Positions 13,815 to 15,456 of a stretch of DNA of 15,456 nucleotides are shown piece by piece. Positions within the stretch are counted from its first letter, which is position 1; each line of letters starts with the position of its first letter. The position numbers and the translations under genes are program-made. Source of the DNA: DASZCR01 sp035942915 (GTDB taxonomy: Bacteria > Acidobacteriota > Blastocatellia > Pyrinomonadales > Pyrinomonadaceae); contig DASZCR010000087.1 of NCBI GenBank assembly GCA_035942915.1, positions 1 through 15,456 of the forward strand, given 5' to 3'. Below the pieces are notes generated by a model that saw only the letters and a list, made by a program, of their open reading frames with translations, had not been told where the DNA came from and searched no databases.

Positions 13815-14999
13815 TCAAGGCGCGTCGAGTTCGGCGCAGGTCTGCGTGGTCGTGCGCCGCGAGCCGTCGATGAGGCGGGGCCTTTCTTTGATTTCAAGGA
13901 CGACCTGTGAAGCGTCGGTCGCCTCCGCGCAGACGCGCCGCGCGACGACGCGCAAGACCCTCGTCTCCGGGTAAGCGGGCACGTTCAACTCGGCGTAAGA
14001 CCATCGGCCGAGATTCAGAGAAAGACTTCCGTCATCTTTCTTCGTGACGACGCGTTGCACCTGCGGCGGCAACCGTCGCGCCGTCTCCGCGTCCATTCTC
14101 AACTCGGCGACGCGCGTGTTGCCCGCGTAGAGCGCGGCCGAGAGGTACGAGTCCCAGAGTCCGACGAAGTTGAAGAGCGGCATCACGACCACGAGCGCCG
14201 CGATGAGCGCATGCGCCGTCGAGCGGCGCAAAGCAAACGCGCGCTTCAGAGAGAAGTCGCGCTCGCCCCAGAAAAGGATAATCACGAAGCAGGCCATCGC
14301 CATGTTCCAAGGCCAGATAACCGTGTTGCGGCCGACGGGGACGAACAGCAACATGATGAAACAATGCGCGGCGAGCGCCGTCACGACGGCCGCGCCGCGC
14401 GTCCGCTTAAACAGCAGGCCGACGCCTGTGAACACCTCGACGACGGGAACGAGTGCGCCCGCGTAAGTCGGCAGGCGTCGCCACGCGTCGGGCAGCGCGC
14501 CCACGTAAGATTGCATCAGGTTCGGCAGCACGTCGGCCGAGAAGTTGTAATTGACCTTCTGCCACCCGCTCCAAAAATAGATGGCGGCGATGATGAGGCG
14601 ACACGCGTCGAGTTTGACATCAAGCGTCTTCGTCGCGTCGGGCGGCGTGCGCGGCGCGGGTACGACGAGCGCAGCCAGCATCAAGAGATATTGATAAGCC
14701 CAAGGCTGCCAGCGCGTCTGGTCGCACGCCATGAGAAAGACCGTGATGAGACAGGCCGCGACGACGAACACCTCTGCACGCGGCGCGAAGGCCGACAGGG
14801 CGAGCGCGCCGAGAAGCATCGCGAAGAGCGCGTAGTCGAGCGGATAAGCGAGCGGCGCGAGAACCTCTAGGAGCGGCGCTGTCGGATAGAAGCGCGGCGA
14901 CGTGAGCCACAGCCGACGCGAGAGCAGAAGCCCTGCGATGAAAGCGAGCGCGAGGCTCATGCGTACGAGACGCAGTTGCGGTTCGAGCGCGTCGCGCAA
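13815..14999 (-). CDS. HTTM/DoxX-like polytopic membrane protein
   Basis: A 394-residue protein with about nine hydrophobic segments (12-28, 54-72, 75-92, 98-114, 133-147, 178-197, 203-223, 228-245, 261-281) and a soluble C-terminal domain of about 105 residues, probably outside the membrane. The segment YFWSGWQKVNYNF (141-153), then VVEVFTGVGLLF and WPWNMAM (229-235), resembles the HTTM/DoxX-like superfamily, which includes the membrane part of vitamin-K-dependent gamma-carboxylases. I cannot see enough to propose catalysis. TTG 14999 is chosen because GAGG at 15009-15012, inside the end of the MoxR gene, is nine bases upstream; the start lies six bases after the MoxR stop. That spacing implies co-expression with MoxR and, after a hairpin, with DUF58. 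ATG 14960 is a less likely start. Confidence 0.78.
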   Translation of the reverse strand: MRDALEPQLRLVRMSLALAFIAGLLLSRRLWLTSPRFYPTAPLLEVLAPLAYPLDYALFAMLLGALALSAFAPRAEVFVVAACLITVFLMACDQTRWQPWAYQYLLMLAALVVPAPRTPPDATKTLDVKLDACRLIIAAIYFWSGWQKVNYNFSADVLPNLMQSYVGALPDAWRRLPTYAGALVPVVEVFTGVGLLFKRTRGAAVVTALAAHCFIMLLFVPVGRNTVIWPWNMAMACFVIILFWGERDFSLKRAFALRRSTAHALIAALVVVMPLFNFVGLWDSYLSAALYAGNTRVAELRMDAETARRLPPQVQRVVTKKDDGSLSLNLGRWSYAELNVPAYPETRVLRVVARRVCAEATDASQVVLEIKERPRLIDGSRRTTTQTCAELDAP

Positions 15000-15005
15000 G
15001 GCACG

Positions 15006-15012
15006 TCACCTC
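15006..15012 (-). promoter_or_regulatory. Ribosome binding site overlapping the MoxR stop codon
   Basis: GAGGTGA on the minus strand holds both the TGA stop of the MoxR gene and the GAGG that serves TTG 14999. This points to translational coupling of the two genes. Confidence 0.55.
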
Positions 15013-15456
15013 GGCACTTCAACCGTGCTCAGGATGTCGGAGATGACGCCGTCGGGCGTTGCTCCTTCGAGTTCGGCTTCAGCGCGCAGACGCAGACGGT
15101 GGCGCAAGACCGGGCGTGCGATATCGCGCACATCGTCGGGCGTGGCGAAGTCGCGGCCGCGCATGGCGGCGAGCGCCTTCGAGCAGAGCAGCAGCGCGAC
15201 GCCTGCGCGCGGGCTTGCGCCGTAAGCGACCGAAGGATGCTCGCGCGTGCGCCGGACAATCTGCACCAGATAGCCGCGCACGCCCGGCTCCATCCGCGTC
15301 GCCTGCACCTCCGCGCGGCAACGCAGAATCGCTCCGGCGTCTTCGAGCGTGCGGATATCGACCTGTTCGAGACGCCGCGCGTTGAAGCCCTCGTCCCAGT
15401 TCGAGATGATGCGTTGCTCCTCTTCGGCCGACGGATAACCCATCTCGATTTTGAGC
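15006..15456 (-). CDS. MoxR-family AAA+ ATPase, C-terminal part
   Basis: About 150 residues of the C-terminal half of a MoxR ATPase; the gene runs off the right edge, so Walker motifs are not in view. The visible part starts LKIEMGYPSAEEEQRII, the conserved GYP element after the ATPase core. The lid domain follows, with SPRAGVALLLCSKALAAM (sensor-2 Arg) and the DFATPDDVRDIARPVLRHRL helix. The ATG at 15443 is an internal Met of GYPS, not a start. MoxR proteins couple ATP hydrolysis to remodelling of vWA/DUF58 partners. Its stop is six bases before the start of the HTTM-like gene. Confidence 0.93.
   Translation of the reverse strand, partial: LKIEMGYPSAEEEQRIISNWDEGFNARRLEQVDIRTLEDAGAILRCRAEVQATRMEPGVRGYLVQIVRRTREHPSVAYGASPRAGVALLLCSKALAAMRGRDFATPDDVRDIARPVLRHRLRLRAEAELEGATPDGVISDILSTVEVPR

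Noticed and set aside
1..15456. CRISPR arrays, tRNA or rRNA genes, insertion sequences, phage genes
   Set aside because: No regularly spaced repeats, cloverleaf-like sequence, conserved rRNA segments, transposase or phage motifs were seen.

Overview
The window is a GC-rich bacterial chromosomal segment with 13 protein genes, the last cut by the right edge. I see no rRNA, tRNA, CRISPR array or insertion sequence. The gene mix suggests an Acidobacteriota, perhaps class Blastocatellia: a secreted subtilase with a Ca-loop insertion, an ABHD18-like hydrolase, SpoIIM next to a MoxR/DUF58 cluster, DinB, and frequent GTG/TTG starts. This placement is inference from gene content and was not tested with a marker gene.

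Left part (1-3200). A gene-free leader of about 416 bases precedes a secreted S8 serine protease on the + strand, which ends at a perfect 20-bp hairpin. A cytoplasmic-type alpha/beta hydrolase on the + strand follows and converges on the minus-strand cluster across a short gap with two hairpins.

Central minus-strand cluster (9408 down to 3198). In transcription order: glutamate formimidoyltransferase, ABC-2-type permease, ABC ATPase, soluble hybrid histidine kinase (PAS-GAF-HisKA-HATPase-REC), secreted esterase. The first three are joined by two GTGA start/stop overlaps. The kinase and esterase are separated by only 11 bases. The 61-base gap between ATPase and kinase has no clear terminator, so all five could be one transcript.

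Right part (9613-15456). A small single-pass membrane protein and a SpoIIM-family membrane protein lie on the + strand and converge on a minus-strand group. In transcription order that group is MoxR AAA+ ATPase (partial), a nine-helix HTTM/DoxX-like membrane protein, a DUF58 protein, a small secreted protein of unknown function with its own candidate promoter, and a DinB-family protein. MoxR and DUF58 form a well-known partnership in which an AAA+ chaperone acts with a vWA-like partner. The membrane protein tightly coupled between them is the least expected part of the window.

Start codons were reassigned for several genes using Shine-Dalgarno sites, start/stop overlaps and domain boundaries. 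Many long overlapping frames on the opposite strands are GC-driven shadows and are left out.
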